DNA of 64,000 nt from Leptospirales bacterium (GCA_013297885.1 JAAFIR010000014.1:45136-109135); one strand, 5' to 3'; counted from the stretch's first letter, positions 1 to 9,699 are shown. Made by a program: numbers and translations. The notes: generated by a model not told the origin, from the sequence alone.

Positions 1-819
1 GGGCAATTTGTTCAAAGAAATTCTGATGGTAAAAATTATTATTCATTATGTAGTTCACAAAATAATTTAAAATGTGCAAAAAATTGTTTTTCAATTTATC
101 ATGATTCTTCTAAAGAAGATTTACTTTATTGGAGAAATTGGGTAAAAAAAAGAATGCAAGTAATGAAAAGAATTGTAAAAAAAGTAAATTTGTTTATTGC
201 TCCTTCTGAATATTTATTAAATCGGTTTATAAAAGATTTTAATGTTCCAAAAAATAAAATCATTCTCAAAAATTATGGTTTTAAAATTCCAAAAAAAATT
301 TCCAAAATAAAAAATTCAATTTTCACCTTTGGTTATATTGGAACTCATATTCCTTCAAAAGCTGTAAATTTATTAATACAAAGTTTTAAAGAATCAAAAA
401 TTGAAGCAAGGTTATTTGTGTTTGGTGCAAAAACAAATTCAGATCAGTTTTTGGAATTAGATTCAAGAATTGAGTTTAAAGGAAATTATAAAAATGAGGA
501 TATATATAAATCTGTTTTAAATCAAATAGACTGTTTAGTGATTCCATCAATTTGGATGGAAAATTCACCTTTAGTTTGCTCGGAAGCTAGAATTGCCGGT
601 ATTCCTGTTTTAGTTGCTGATAAAGGAGGGATGAAAGAACTTTCTAGAAAAGATAAAAATATTTTTACTTTTAAACATAGGGATAATTTTGACCTAACAA
701 AAAAAATAGAATTTATTTTTAATTTAAAAAATAAAAAATTTGCTTCTACTAAGATGAATGTGATTGATATAACTAAACACACAAATGAAATTTTGGAGAT
801 ATATAAAAGCTTTTTATGA
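1..819 (+). CDS. Glycosyltransferase family 4, C-terminal part (cut by window edge)
   Basis: The reading frame is open from base 1 with no stop, so the gene starts outside the window; the first internal ATG at 154 is not the real start. The visible C-terminal half has the GT4/GT-B layout. A glycine-rich turn (FGYIGTHIPSKAV) opens the nucleotide-sugar-binding Rossmann domain. The donor-site stretch IPSIWMENSPLVCSEARIAG has the ExxxxxxxE spacing typical of the family, followed by PVLVADKGGMKEL. A Cys-containing segment (CSSQNNLKCAKNC) lies near the start of the visible part, as in many GT4 enzymes. It probably transfers a sugar to a surface glycan or lipid in the cytoplasm; donor and acceptor cannot be read. 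It overlaps the next gene by 4 bp (ATGA), implying translational coupling. Confidence 0.85.
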   Translation, partial: GQFVQRNSDGKNYYSLCSSQNNLKCAKNCFSIYHDSSKEDLLYWRNWVKKRMQVMKRIVKKVNLFIAPSEYLLNRFIKDFNVPKNKIILKNYGFKIPKKISKIKNSIFTFGYIGTHIPSKAVNLLIQSFKESKIEARLFVFGAKTNSDQFLELDSRIEFKGNYKNEDIYKSVLNQIDCLVIPSIWMENSPLVCSEARIAGIPVLVADKGGMKELSRKDKNIFTFKHRDNFDLTKKIEFIFNLKNKKFASTKMNVIDITKHTNEILEIYKSFL

Positions 820-1820
820 AGAATGATTTTTTTAGAATCACACTGGATACAAATCCTGAAGACTGTAATTTAAAATGTATTATGTGTGAAGAGCATTCCC
901 CATTTAGCAATTTTATTCCTGATTTAGAAAAAAAAACAGGTATAAGAAAAAGAAGAATGTCGATTGAATTAATTGAAAAAGTTTTTAGGGAAGTAAAAGA
1001 CTTAGGTATAAAAGAAATTATTCCTTCTACGATGGGTGAGCCATTATTGTTTAAAGAGTTTGAAAAAATTATTAAGCTATGTAATTCTAATCAAATAAAA
1101 CTAAATTTGACGACTAATGGAACTTTCCCAAAAAAACCAATTGAAGAATGGGCAGAAATTTTAATACCTATTTGTTCAGATATAAAAATTTCTTTTAATG
1201 GATTTGGAGAGATTGGTGAAAAAATTATGCTGGGAACTAATTCAGAAAAAATCATTTCAAATATAAAAAAATTTTCTAAACTTAGAAATGAATCAAACTA
1301 TAACGAAAAAACTTCTCTTACTTTACAAATGACTTTTTTAAAAACAAATATTGATTTTATTAAAGATATTTTATATTTCTGTTATGAAAATAAAATCAAT
1401 CGTTTAAAGGGACACCAACTCTGGGCACATTTTAAAGAAATAGAAAATTTTGATTTGAGAAAAAATCCTGAATTAACCAAAAGATGGAACGATTTAGTAA
1501 TGGAAATTCGCGAACTAAATGAATTCTATTCTAAAAAATTTAACTTTAATGTTAAGCTTGAAAACTTTTATAAAATTGAAAGTGCTAGTGAAGTTGATGA
1601 TTCAAAAAATTGTCCGTTTTTAGGAAAAGAATTATGGATTTCTGCAACTGGGAAAATTTCTCCCTGTTGTGCTCCAGATAATTTGAGAGAATCTCTTGGT
1701 GATTTTGGGAATTTGAATAATATAAATTTATCTAATTTAATCCATTCCAAAGAATACATTCATCTTCAAAAGCATTACAAAGAATTTGAACTTTGTAAAA
1801 CTTGTTTGATGAGAAAATAA
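816..1820 (+). CDS. Radical SAM protein with SPASM-like C-terminus
   Basis: The N-terminus carries CNLKCIMCEEHSP, the CxxxCxxC motif that binds the radical-SAM [4Fe-4S] cluster. STMGEPLLF follows, matching the GEP-type SAM-binding strand. The C-terminus (about residues 268-334) has several cysteines (NCPFLGKELW, SPCCAPDN, FELCKTCLMRK) in a SPASM-like pattern that would bind one or two auxiliary Fe-S clusters. The start overlaps the preceding glycosyltransferase by 4 bp. Such proteins are common in surface-polysaccharide and natural-product clusters, where they modify sugars or peptides. The substrate is unknown. Family assignment is firm; the SPASM label is an inference from cysteine spacing. 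Confidence 0.85.
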   Translation: MKNDFFRITLDTNPEDCNLKCIMCEEHSPFSNFIPDLEKKTGIRKRRMSIELIEKVFREVKDLGIKEIIPSTMGEPLLFKEFEKIIKLCNSNQIKLNLTTNGTFPKKPIEEWAEILIPICSDIKISFNGFGEIGEKIMLGTNSEKIISNIKKFSKLRNESNYNEKTSLTLQMTFLKTNIDFIKDILYFCYENKINRLKGHQLWAHFKEIENFDLRKNPELTKRWNDLVMEIRELNEFYSKKFNFNVKLENFYKIESASEVDDSKNCPFLGKELWISATGKISPCCAPDNLRESLGDFGNLNNINLSNLIHSKEYIHLQKHYKEFELCKTCLMRK

Positions 1821-1824
1821 TCTA

Positions 1825-2487
1825 ATGATTTTAGATAATTTAGAAATTGAAGAATTAAATTTCAAATTTAAAAATAAATTTGATGAATTCTTAGGATTTA
1901 ATCCAGATGGATTTTCTACTGTAAAAGATTCTACAGGATGGTTTCACATAGATTCATTTGGAAAAAAAATTTATAAAAAAAGATATGAGCGTGCATTTGG
2001 GTTTTACTGTGAACTAGCAGCAGTAAAAGAAAATTTTTATTTTCATATAAATACTAAAGGTGAAAAAGTTTATAAAAATAATTTTCTTTGGGTTGGAAAT
2101 TTTGTTGAAAATAGATGCTCAGTTAAACTTGAAAATCAGAATTATAAACATATTAATTTGGATGGAAGTTTTTTCTATGATGAGGAATATTTTTATGTTG
2201 GAGATTATTCAGAAGGTTTTGCAGTTGTCACATTCTCTGACTTGACTTGTAATCACATTAACTATAATGGAAAAATTTTACATAAAAATAATTTTTTAGA
2301 TCTAGGTGTATTTCATAAAGGATATGCAGTGGCTAAAGATGAATTTGGATTTTTTCATATAGATATCAATGGAATGGAAATTTATAAAACAAGGTTTGAT
2401 TTCCTTGAACCTTTTTATAATGGAATTGCATTTGCAGTTTTTAAAAATAAAAAATGTTTTATAAATGAAAATGGTGATTTTGTTTAA
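1825..2487 (+). CDS. WG-repeat protein
   Basis: The 220-residue protein is made of about five repeats of 35-40 residues. Each has the form F-H-I-(D/N)-xx-G-K-x-(I/V)-Y-K followed by an aromatic/Gly segment and E/N-G-x-A-x-V (for example WFHIDSFGKKIYKK, YFHINTKGEKVYKN, HINLDGSFFYDEE, FFHIDINGMEIYKT). This is the WG repeat, which forms a beta structure and usually mediates binding. There is no signal peptide or membrane segment. It begins 4 bp after the radical SAM gene stop and probably belongs to the same operon. Its 3' end overlaps the convergent SelW-like gene by 4 bp. No enzymatic role can be assigned. Confidence 0.75.
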   Translation: MILDNLEIEELNFKFKNKFDEFLGFNPDGFSTVKDSTGWFHIDSFGKKIYKKRYERAFGFYCELAAVKENFYFHINTKGEKVYKNNFLWVGNFVENRCSVKLENQNYKHINLDGSFFYDEEYFYVGDYSEGFAVVTFSDLTCNHINYNGKILHKNNFLDLGVFHKGYAVAKDEFGFFHIDINGMEIYKTRFDFLEPFYNGIAFAVFKNKKCFINENGDFV

Positions 2488-2771
2488 ACTAAATATTGTT
2501 TTTCTGAATGACCCAAATTTTTTTCTGGAGCGATTTTGTTTCGGACAAGTTGTTTTAATTCTTTGATGTCAGGAAATCGATTCATTTCTTTTCTTGAAAA
2601 AATCAACTCATCATTAACTCTAATTTCAAAAATTCCACCTTTACCTGGGATTATTGCAATTTCACCGATTTCTTCATGGAATGAGGTGAATAATTCTTGA
2701 GCCATCCAAGTTGTTCTAAGCATCCAGTTGCATTGTGTACAATAAATAAATTCTATTCTTGGTGTCTTCAT
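2484..2771 (-). CDS. SelT/SelW/SelH (Rdx) family thioredoxin-like protein
   Basis: The 95-residue protein begins MKTPRIEFIYCTQCNWMLR. The YCxxCxW motif near the N-terminus is the redox motif of the Rdx family, with Cys in place of selenocysteine. The middle segment (IIPGKGGIFEIRVNDELIFSRKEMNRFPDIKELKQLVR) matches the family core of a Gly-rich strand, a V-N-x-E-x-I-x-S/x-K-x-x-x-R-F-P stretch and a final helix. Length is normal for the family. It is probably a cytoplasmic thiol-redox protein with an unknown partner. Its start overlaps the stop of the upstream SGNH lipoprotein gene by 4 bp, so the two are likely co-transcribed. Confidence 0.85.
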   Translation of the reverse strand: MKTPRIEFIYCTQCNWMLRTTWMAQELFTSFHEEIGEIAIIPGKGGIFEIRVNDELIFSRKEMNRFPDIKELKQLVRNKIAPEKNLGHSEKQYLV

Positions 2772-3394
2772 CTTGGATTCTGTAAAATTATTCTTTTGTA
2801 TTCTTCACCAATCAACTCGTAACCAACAGAGTTCGGATGAATCGGGTCTTGAAGAGGGTAAAGATTTACAAGACCATTTTTTCTAAATATAGTTTCTAAA
2901 TCAACAATTGAATATTTTGCTTCTAAAGTTTTAATTTGAAAATTATTTTTTTTTATTATAGATTGAATACCATTTTGATTTGTTTCAGGAACAAGAGATA
3001 AAAAGATTTTTGCATTAGAACGAAGTTCAATCTCTTTAATTAAGAAATTATACTTTTCAAAGAAGTTATAATTTCCTTCAAAATATGCATCATTTGTTCC
3101 AAGCTCAATGATAATCAAGTTCGGTGCAATTTTAAAAGGTCTTGAAATATCACCTAACCAATCAGGAACATTTCTGCCAGAAATAGAATAATCATTTATT
3201 TGAAAGCTAGCACCAAGTTTTTGTTTTAATCCAAAAGAAGACGATCTTTCAGAAAGAGAATCACCAATTATGTTTAGTTGAATTATATTATTCACTGATT
3301 TAATTTTGGATAATAAAAATAAATTTGTATATTGATTTTTTTTTTCATGATAACAATTTAAAAGAAAAATAAAACTGATAAAAAAAAATTTCAA
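2768..3394 (-). CDS. SGNH/GDSL-family hydrolase, putative lipoprotein
   Basis: Residues 1-14 form a short hydrophobic signal ending FLLNC, a spirochaete-type lipobox, so the protein is probably a lipoprotein. SGNH blocks follow: IIGDSLSERS (block I, nucleophile Ser in GDS), a Gly in the SGRNVPDW region (block II), IIIELGTNDAYF (block III, GxND) and DPIHPNSVGYELIG (block V, catalytic Asp and His in DxxH). Together these support an esterase, lipase or lysophospholipase-like enzyme in the periplasm or at the membrane surface. The start used is TTG at 3394, because no ATG lies upstream of the signal sequence. It overlaps the SelW-like gene by 4 bp downstream. The substrate is unknown. Confidence 0.8.
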   Translation of the reverse strand: MKFFFISFIFLLNCYHEKKNQYTNLFLLSKIKSVNNIIQLNIIGDSLSERSSSFGLKQKLGASFQINDYSISGRNVPDWLGDISRPFKIAPNLIIIELGTNDAYFEGNYNFFEKYNFLIKEIELRSNAKIFLSLVPETNQNGIQSIIKKNNFQIKTLEAKYSIVDLETIFRKNGLVNLYPLQDPIHPNSVGYELIGEEYKRIILQNPR

Positions 3395-3427
3395 ACTCTT
3401 AACAGCTTTATTTTTTTATTTTTTAAA

Positions 3428-4123
3428 TCAACTTATTTTTTTTGTAGCTTTCATTTGTAAAATATCAACCACCAAAGAGAAAGCCATTGAAAAATAAATA
3501 TAACCTTTTGGAATATGGAAATTTAATCCTTCTCCTAATAAAGAAACTCCAATCATCATTAAAAAACATAATGCCAAAACTTTAAAAGAAGGATGATTTG
3601 TGATAAACTCAGAGATTGGTTTTGAGGCAAACAACATTATACCAACTGAAACTATAACTGCTGTGTACATTACCCAAAGCTGATCTACCATCCCAACAGC
3701 AGTAATAATAGAATCTACAGAAAAAACTAAATCAAGCATTATGATCTGAACTAGCATTTGCGAAAAATTAACTTGCTTAAGTTCATCAATTGTTTCATCT
3801 GAACTTTCAGTTTTAAGATAAATTTCTTTTGTTGCTTTGTATAGTAAAAATAGCCCACCTATTATTAAAATTAAACCTTTTCCAGTGATACTAATTTCAA
3901 GAATAACAAATAATTCTTTATCTAATTTCATTATCCAACTAATTGCACCTAGAAGCAAAATTCTAAATACCATTGCTAAGCCAATTCCCCAAAATCTTAG
4001 TTTGTTTCTTTGTTCAGCAGGCAGTTTATCTGCTAAAATAGAAATAAAAATGATGTTATCCACACCTAGCACAATTTCTAGAGCAATTAAAGAAATAAGT
4101 GGAATTAAAATTTCTTGAGTCAT
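3428..4123 (-). CDS. TerC family integral membrane protein
   Basis: The 231-residue protein is strongly hydrophobic with about seven membrane segments. It has both TerC signature stretches with intramembrane acidic residues: LEIVLGVDNIIFISILADKLP near the N-terminus and MLDLVFSVDSIITAVGMV near residue 130. Family members include the YgdQ/YoaE-like and tellurite-resistance TerC proteins, some of which are now linked to metal export (manganese) in co-translational metalation. Here it stands between a diguanylate cyclase and an SGNH lipoprotein without other ter genes, so a general metal-handling role is more likely than tellurite resistance. The start is the ATG at 4123. Confidence 0.85.
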   Translation of the reverse strand: MTQEILIPLISLIALEIVLGVDNIIFISILADKLPAEQRNKLRFWGIGLAMVFRILLLGAISWIMKLDKELFVILEISITGKGLILIIGGLFLLYKATKEIYLKTESSDETIDELKQVNFSQMLVQIIMLDLVFSVDSIITAVGMVDQLWVMYTAVIVSVGIMLFASKPISEFITNHPSFKVLALCFLMMIGVSLLGEGLNFHIPKGYIYFSMAFSLVVDILQMKATKKIS

Positions 4124-4176
4124 AAATTACCTTTTCGATTAGACATATAATTTTTTATTGAAGTTAGAAATTTATT

Positions 4177-5360
4177 TTACAATACTTTACTTATTAAACC
4201 GTTTTTAGATTTTTTCTTAACTTTATACATTAAAGTATCAGCTTCTTTTATAAGTTTTTCTATTGATTCAGGTAAATTGTAAAATGTCACAAGTCCGATA
4301 CTTAATGAAACAGGAAACTTTTCTTTTTTAAAAAACTTATTACATTCATATTGAAATGATTTAACAATTGCTTTTGAAACCTCATAACTTTGATAAGGGA
4401 CTAAAATTGCAAATTCATCACCACCGAGCCGAGCAAAATATCCCATTGCATCTAAATATTCTTTACCAATTTTAGAAACTTGTATTAATATTTTATCTCC
4501 AATATGATGACCAAGATTATCATTTACCCATTTAAAATTATCAATATCAATATAGGCAAAACTGAAAGGTTCAGCATTTTCTTTTAAATATCGAATATGA
4601 TTTTCTAAGAGTATCATTAGATAAGATTTGTTAATAGCTCCAGTCATATTATCTGACTTTAATAGTTGTGATTGAAAATGAATTCTTTCTTCTAACCTAA
4701 CATTGAGCTCAATTATTTCTTTTTCTGTTTTAGTTCTTATTTGTAGTTGAATACTAATAATTAAAAATAATAAAATTAAAAATACAATACTAATACCAAT
4801 AAAAAGAATTGATAGAAATTTAAATCTGATTAAGTCTTTTTCTGAAGTTGCTTTTCTTTTTATTAAAAGTTTTTTTTCTTCTTCAATTAAATTAACAATA
4901 ATTTCTCTATATTTTTGAATTAAATTTAAATCTAGAATTTCTTTAGAATAAAGATTTTTTTTAAATCTTTATTAAGTATAAAAAGTTTAAGGTATTTTTT
5001 TTGATCAATTAAAGTTAGAACCTGAAATTGTATTATCAATTGAAAAAATTTTTCAGTTTCAACATTAAATTTTTTTTTTGAATTTGAAAGTTTTTCTATT
5101 TTAAATAATGAAATTTTTAGTTGATTCAAATTTTGAACTACCTGATATGTTTCTTCAATCCATCTGAAATCTTCTTTTTGCCTATTTAAATTTTTATCAA
5201 AAATTATAAAACCAAAAATCAAAAAACTAATGCTTATAAAAAATAAAATAAAAGAAATTTTTTGATCAAATTTTGAAGAAATAAAATTTATAAGTTTAGA
5301 TTTAAATTTATAAAAATATTTTAAAACAAATTCCATCTTTATTTTAGACTTATTGTACAA
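4177..5360 (-). pseudogene. Membrane-anchored diguanylate cyclase (GGDEF), frameshifted
   Basis: Two reading frames join into one protein. 5360-4932 encodes an N-terminal membrane segment (ISFILFFISISFLIFGFIIF) and a helical segment of about 100 residues, ending at a premature stop. The second frame is open from about 4968 down to 4177 and begins inside the first. It encodes the rest of the helical region, a second membrane segment (FLSILFIGISIVFLILLFLI), a coiled linker and a GGDEF domain with FARLGGDEFAILV. The switch maps to an A8 run on the minus strand (T8 at 4955-4962). With nine A residues the frames fuse as KDLKKNLYSKEILD. The intact form would be a two-TM sensor cyclase of about 394 residues making c-di-GMP. 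A homopolymer sequencing error, a real inactivation or slippage are all possible. Confidence 0.75.
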
Positions 5361-5418
5361 ATTTTTTAAAGGTTAATATTCAAAATTATAGCTAATATTG
5401 AATATTACAATGTTTTTA

Positions 5419-7596
5419 CTAAAATCCAATTGGAGATTTTTTGTTTTGTTTTTCTTCTAAATCTTGTAATATTATTTTTACTTTTTGATCCTCGGGAACT
5501 AATTGATGAAATTTAAATAAATAATTATATGATTCTTCAAATTTTCCTAGTTCATAATATGCAAATCCCATTTGTCTCAAAACTTGTTTATGATTTGAAA
5601 CTTTTTTATTTGCTTCTTCTAAATAAAACGCTCCATCTACAAAGTTTCCTATTTTAGAATAACAAATTCCTAAATAATAATCTTTAGCAAAAGTATCATC
5701 TTTTAAACTATTTAATATTACAATAACAGATCGATAATCTTTTAGTTTAATTAAATCTGTAATCTGATTATTTAATGCTAATAAATTATTTTGATCGTAA
5801 ACAAATGGTTTTGATTCTTCAATTTCTACTGGGTTAGTATTTTTAAATTCCAATCTCATCAAAGATAAATCATCTGAAATTTCACCTTTAGTTTTAATTA
5901 CATCTATTACATCTTTTAAAATTCCTTTCCCCTCTTCAATACTTCTTAGAATGATAGTTTCATCTTCATTAATAACTCTAATACCTTCAACATCTGAGCT
6001 TAAAACTAAATCATCTTTTCCATCTGAGCCACAAAAAATGACATCATTAAATTCAATTTGAAATTCAAAAATTTCCAAATGATTATTTGGTGTACCAATT
6101 TTATGAGCTCCAATACTTTGTTCTAAAAAAGTTGCAACTCCATCTCTATATAAAATTGTAAACGGATGTTCTGCATTAAAATATAACATCTTACCAGTTG
6201 CTTCATCTATTAAACCTAAGATACAAGAAACAAACATAGCTCCATCAAAACTTTCCATTACCCTTTGAATTTCATAAAATGCTTCATAAATCCATTGTTT
6301 TGGTTCTATTGTTAGAACTTTTTTATTTGCAGCAGATCGAGCCATAATAGAATTAATAATAGAACCTATGACTAAAGCACCACCTGCTCCTTGCATAGAT
6401 TTTCCCATCGCATCTCCATTAAAAAACATGATGTGCTTTTTTCCTCTAAAGTTCAGATCTCCAAGTATACACAAATCTCCACCTAAATGTTTTTGTTTGT
6501 TTTTAAAATGAAACTTCTTTTTTTGTTCCAGATAAGAATCAATACTTAGCAAACTTGACTTTGACCTGTTTTGTAAAAGTGGCTCAGTCAAAAGTGATGT
6601 TAAAAAATAATCTCCATCTTGTTGAACTTTGAGTTCTTGTACTTTTTCTAAGGTATTTTGAAGCTCTTGTGTTCTTTTTTTAACTTTTTCTTCTAAAGAA
6701 TCATTATATTCTTTGATTTTGTTAAAACTCTCATCTAAATTTTTTGACATTAAGTTAAAACTTTTTGCGAGCTCACCTAACTCATCGTTTTGTTTTACAT
6801 CGATTTTAAATTTTAAATTACCGTTGGAAACTTCTTTTGCTCCATCATTTAATTTTACAATAGGTTTAATTATAAATTTCTGAATTAAAATTCTTACAAT
6901 AAAAGCAAGAACCAGACTTAATGATAAAATCAAAATCAAAGTAATTAATGAATTTCTTTTTAAATTAATTATATGAGTTATTTCATAATCTGCAGCAATA
7001 ACACCAATTATTTTATTATTAACTATTAAAGGAAAAAAAGCTGATTTAAAAGTTCCATGTTTATCTTTGTATTCCTCAGTAATTAATTTTCCTGAATCAA
7101 AAGATTTTTTAACTCCGCTTGGTGCATCATCATATACTTCAAAATAAGTATCTAAACCTGCTGGTTGGTCTGCTTTGACCATTCTTCTTTCTTCTGAAAC
7201 ATCACCAACATATTCAAAATGATAAGAACCATCATCTTTTTTTGTGGCTTTAACTTCAGGGTCGTCCCCAGTTTCATAAGTATAATAAAATTGACCTTTT
7301 TCATTAGGAAGTAAAATGTAAAGATATGTCAAACCAAACTTTTCTTGAACAGATCGTAATTTTTTCCACTGTGATTTATAAGTTTCGCTGAGATAACTTT
7401 CTGGGTTGAGTTTAGATAAATCTTCTCCTGAAACAAAAATATCTGTGGAGTAAATTCCATTGAGCAAATTAGTAGTAGCTCCATCCATCAAAGCTTCGGA
7501 GTACCTGAAATAAAAAATCATACCTACTGTGAGTGCGACAATTTGGATGCTTATAAAAAAAAGCAAATTTATTTTTTTACTAATACTCAATTTCAA
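5419..7596 (-). CDS. Cache-HAMP-SpoIIE phosphatase with C-terminal TPR
   Basis: Visible layout of this 725-residue protein: TM1 (about 9-27), an extracytoplasmic Cache-like sensor of about 180 residues ending PLIVNNKIIGVIAADYEIT, TM2 (about 216-238), and HAMP (IIKPIVKLNDGAKEVSNGNLKF...DELGELAKSFNLM). A coiled coil follows, then a SpoIIE/PP2C-type phosphatase domain with GGDLCILGDL, FNGDAMGKSMQGAGGALVIGS and DDLSLMRLEF as metal-binding stretches. Two or three TPR-like helices (about 620-720) end it. Such RsbU-like proteins dephosphorylate anti-sigma-factor antagonists in response to an external signal. The start is the ATG at 7596. A 15-bp perfect palindrome lies about 135 bp upstream. The regulator it acts on is not visible here. 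Confidence 0.85.
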   Translation of the reverse strand: MKLSISKKINLLFFISIQIVALTVGMIFYFRYSEALMDGATTNLLNGIYSTDIFVSGEDLSKLNPESYLSETYKSQWKKLRSVQEKFGLTYLYILLPNEKGQFYYTYETGDDPEVKATKKDDGSYHFEYVGDVSEERRMVKADQPAGLDTYFEVYDDAPSGVKKSFDSGKLITEEYKDKHGTFKSAFFPLIVNNKIIGVIAADYEITHIINLKRNSLITLILILSLSLVLAFIVRILIQKFIIKPIVKLNDGAKEVSNGNLKFKIDVKQNDELGELAKSFNLMSKNLDESFNKIKEYNDSLEEKVKKRTQELQNTLEKVQELKVQQDGDYFLTSLLTEPLLQNRSKSSLLSIDSYLEQKKKFHFKNKQKHLGGDLCILGDLNFRGKKHIMFFNGDAMGKSMQGAGGALVIGSIINSIMARSAANKKVLTIEPKQWIYEAFYEIQRVMESFDGAMFVSCILGLIDEATGKMLYFNAEHPFTILYRDGVATFLEQSIGAHKIGTPNNHLEIFEFQIEFNDVIFCGSDGKDDLVLSSDVEGIRVINEDETIILRSIEEGKGILKDVIDVIKTKGEISDDLSLMRLEFKNTNPVEIEESKPFVYDQNNLLALNNQITDLIKLKDYRSVIVILNSLKDDTFAKDYYLGICYSKIGNFVDGAFYLEEANKKVSNHKQVLRQMGFAYYELGKFEESYNYLFKFHQLVPEDQKVKIILQDLEEKQNKKSPIGF

Positions 7597-7730
7597 TTTT
7601 TTTCCTTATTTTTATTTTATATTTCTGAATTCATTTTAATTGCAATATTTTTTATGCAAGCTCAGACTTCATAAATAAAACAAAATTTTTCTCATTTGAT
7701 TATTCCAGTTTCTACTAACGCCAACCAACC

Positions 7731-7745
7731 ATGAACACTGTTCAT
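7731..7745. promoter_or_regulatory. 15-bp perfect palindrome, possible operator
   Basis: ATGAACACTGTTCAT is a perfect inverted repeat (7-bp arms, one central base) in the 217-bp gap upstream of the SpoIIE phosphatase gene and downstream of the hybrid kinase gene. It is GC-richer than its surroundings and has the size of a dimeric repressor site. No partner protein can be named. It does not match the leptospiral LexA pattern as I recall it. Confidence 0.35.
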
Positions 7746-7813
7746 TTAAAGTCAATTTTTTTTTAAAACAAAAAATCTAGCTCTATCTTGTAAAGTTTAA
7801 ATTGTAAAGAATT

Positions 7814-9694
7814 TTATAAATCAAAATGTTTATTGATTGCTTGCCTTAAATTTTCAATTAGTAAAGGTTTAGTTAAAAATTCTGTAAACCCCAATTCTAA
7901 TGCTTTCATTCTGACATCATTTGTAGCTGAAGCAGTTATTGCAAAAATTTTATTTTTCTTTCCAAGTTTTAAAATTTGCTTTGTAGCATGAAATCCATCA
8001 ATTCCTGGCATTAGTATATCCATTAAAATTAAATCAAAATTTTTATCTGTAGCTTTTTGAATACCTTCTGATCCATCAGATGCAAGTTCAGAACCATAAC
8101 CAAGTTTTTTTAACATTCGTTGAATTATTTCTTGATTTACTTTTTTATCTTCAACAACTAAAATCTTTAAAGAAGATAACTCTTTTGAGGTGTTGATTTT
8201 TTTTGGAAGAATTTCTTCTGAAATTTCTTTTAAACTAAATTTTTCTTTTTCAAAACCACATTCCAAACTTACAAAAAAAATACTTCCTAATCCAACTTTA
8301 CTTTTTAAACTAATTTTTCCATTCATCAAAGTTACTAGTTTTTTACAAATTGATAGTCCAAGTCCTGTTCCACCAAATTTTTTGGTTGTTGATAAATCTG
8401 CTTGTTCAAATGGATTAAAAATTAATTCAAATTTATCATCAGGAATTCCTATTCCTGTATCTTTTATAGAAATTTCTAAAGTACAAATTTTTTCTTTTTC
8501 AAAAATTTTTTTTACTTCAATAATTATTGAACCTTCAATTGTAAATTTTAAAGCATTACTAATTAAGTTTGTGAGAATCTGTTTTAATCTTAATTTATCT
8601 GCAAAAATTTTATTAGGAATTTCTTTATCAATTCTATATTGGAAAGTTAAATCTTTTTCAATAGCTTTTGGTATAAATAAATTCATAAGTTCTTCAAAAA
8701 AATCATTTAAAATAAATATTTCTGGATTAAGTTCTAAATGACCAGACTCAATTTTTGAAAAATCTAAAATATCATCAACAATTTCTAATAAAGAATTTCC
8801 ACTAGTTATAATTGTATTGGTTAAATCTTCTTGTTCTGAATCTAAATCAGTCAACTTCAACAAAGATGAAACTCCAAGAACCCCATTTAAAGGAGTGCGG
8901 ATTTCATGACTAATCATAGCTAAAAAATCGGATTTGGTTTGATTTGCTTTTTCAGCTAGTATTTTGGAATTTATTATTTCTTGTTCAGCTTTTTTTTTCT
9001 CAGTGATGTTTCGAACTATAGTGAGTAAATTTTTATCACCTGTTAAAACAGTCCTTGCTTCATAATAGTTTAACGATTCATTAATAACTAATTCATATTC
9101 AAAAATTTGTAATTGACCTGAATCATAAGCTAGTTCCAAATATTTAATTAGTGAATTTGCTAACTCCAAAGGAAGAACTTCTTTAACGTTTTTTCCCAAA
9201 AATAACTCAGGAGGAAGAATTAATTCTGATTCAGTATCCGCTTTAAAGTCTAAATAAACGCCTTCTTTATTGCTTAAAAACATCATATCTGGAATTGCTT
9301 TAAAAGTTGCATTAAATTTATGTTCCGCATTTTGGTTACGGCTTTCATTTATTTTTTCTAGACTTATATCTTTAACATCATGAATAAAAAATTCTGGGTT
9401 CCCATTTTCATCGTTTAAAATTCTTATGCTTGTTCTGACTTCAATTAATTCAGCTTTTTTAGTTTTATATTTTTTTTCAAATGAGAGAGCTTCATTTGGT
9501 TTGTTTTTTAAATTTTCTATATCAAATAAAAAATCTTTATCTTCTGAAATTTCTGAATAGTTTTTACCAATTAACTCATTTGAAGGATAACCTAATAATT
9601 TACAACAAGACTCGTTCATTTCCATAAATTTTCTATTTTTATCAGTTATAAAAACTGCAGTTGGTAAACTTTGGAAAAAAAGTTTATTAATCAT
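7814..9694 (-). CDS. PAS hybrid sensor histidine kinase/response regulator
   Basis: Domains in order: PAS 1 (about 5-110, LPTAVFITDKNRKFMEMNESCCKLLGY), PAS 2 (about 125-235), HisKA with the H-box ISHEIRTPLNGVLG (about 255-320), and HATPase_c with N-box LTNLISNALKFT, G1 DTGIGIPDD, F-box FNPFEQAD and G2 FGGTGLGLSICKKLV (about 360-480). A C-terminal receiver follows (about 505-622, ILVVEDKKVNQEI, phospho-acceptor Asp in LILMDILMPGIDG). There is no membrane segment, so it is a cytoplasmic sensor. It starts 5 bp after the REC-HDOD gene stop, so the two form a two-gene operon and may share a phosphorelay. The signal is unknown. Confidence 0.9.
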   Translation of the reverse strand: MINKLFFQSLPTAVFITDKNRKFMEMNESCCKLLGYPSNELIGKNYSEISEDKDFLFDIENLKNKPNEALSFEKKYKTKKAELIEVRTSIRILNDENGNPEFFIHDVKDISLEKINESRNQNAEHKFNATFKAIPDMMFLSNKEGVYLDFKADTESELILPPELFLGKNVKEVLPLELANSLIKYLELAYDSGQLQIFEYELVINESLNYYEARTVLTGDKNLLTIVRNITEKKKAEQEIINSKILAEKANQTKSDFLAMISHEIRTPLNGVLGVSSLLKLTDLDSEQEDLTNTIITSGNSLLEIVDDILDFSKIESGHLELNPEIFILNDFFEELMNLFIPKAIEKDLTFQYRIDKEIPNKIFADKLRLKQILTNLISNALKFTIEGSIIIEVKKIFEKEKICTLEISIKDTGIGIPDDKFELIFNPFEQADLSTTKKFGGTGLGLSICKKLVTLMNGKISLKSKVGLGSIFFVSLECGFEKEKFSLKEISEEILPKKINTSKELSSLKILVVEDKKVNQEIIQRMLKKLGYGSELASDGSEGIQKATDKNFDLILMDILMPGIDGFHATKQILKLGKKNKIFAITASATNDVRMKALELGFTEFLTKPLLIENLRQAINKHFDL

Positions 9695-9699
9695 AATAT

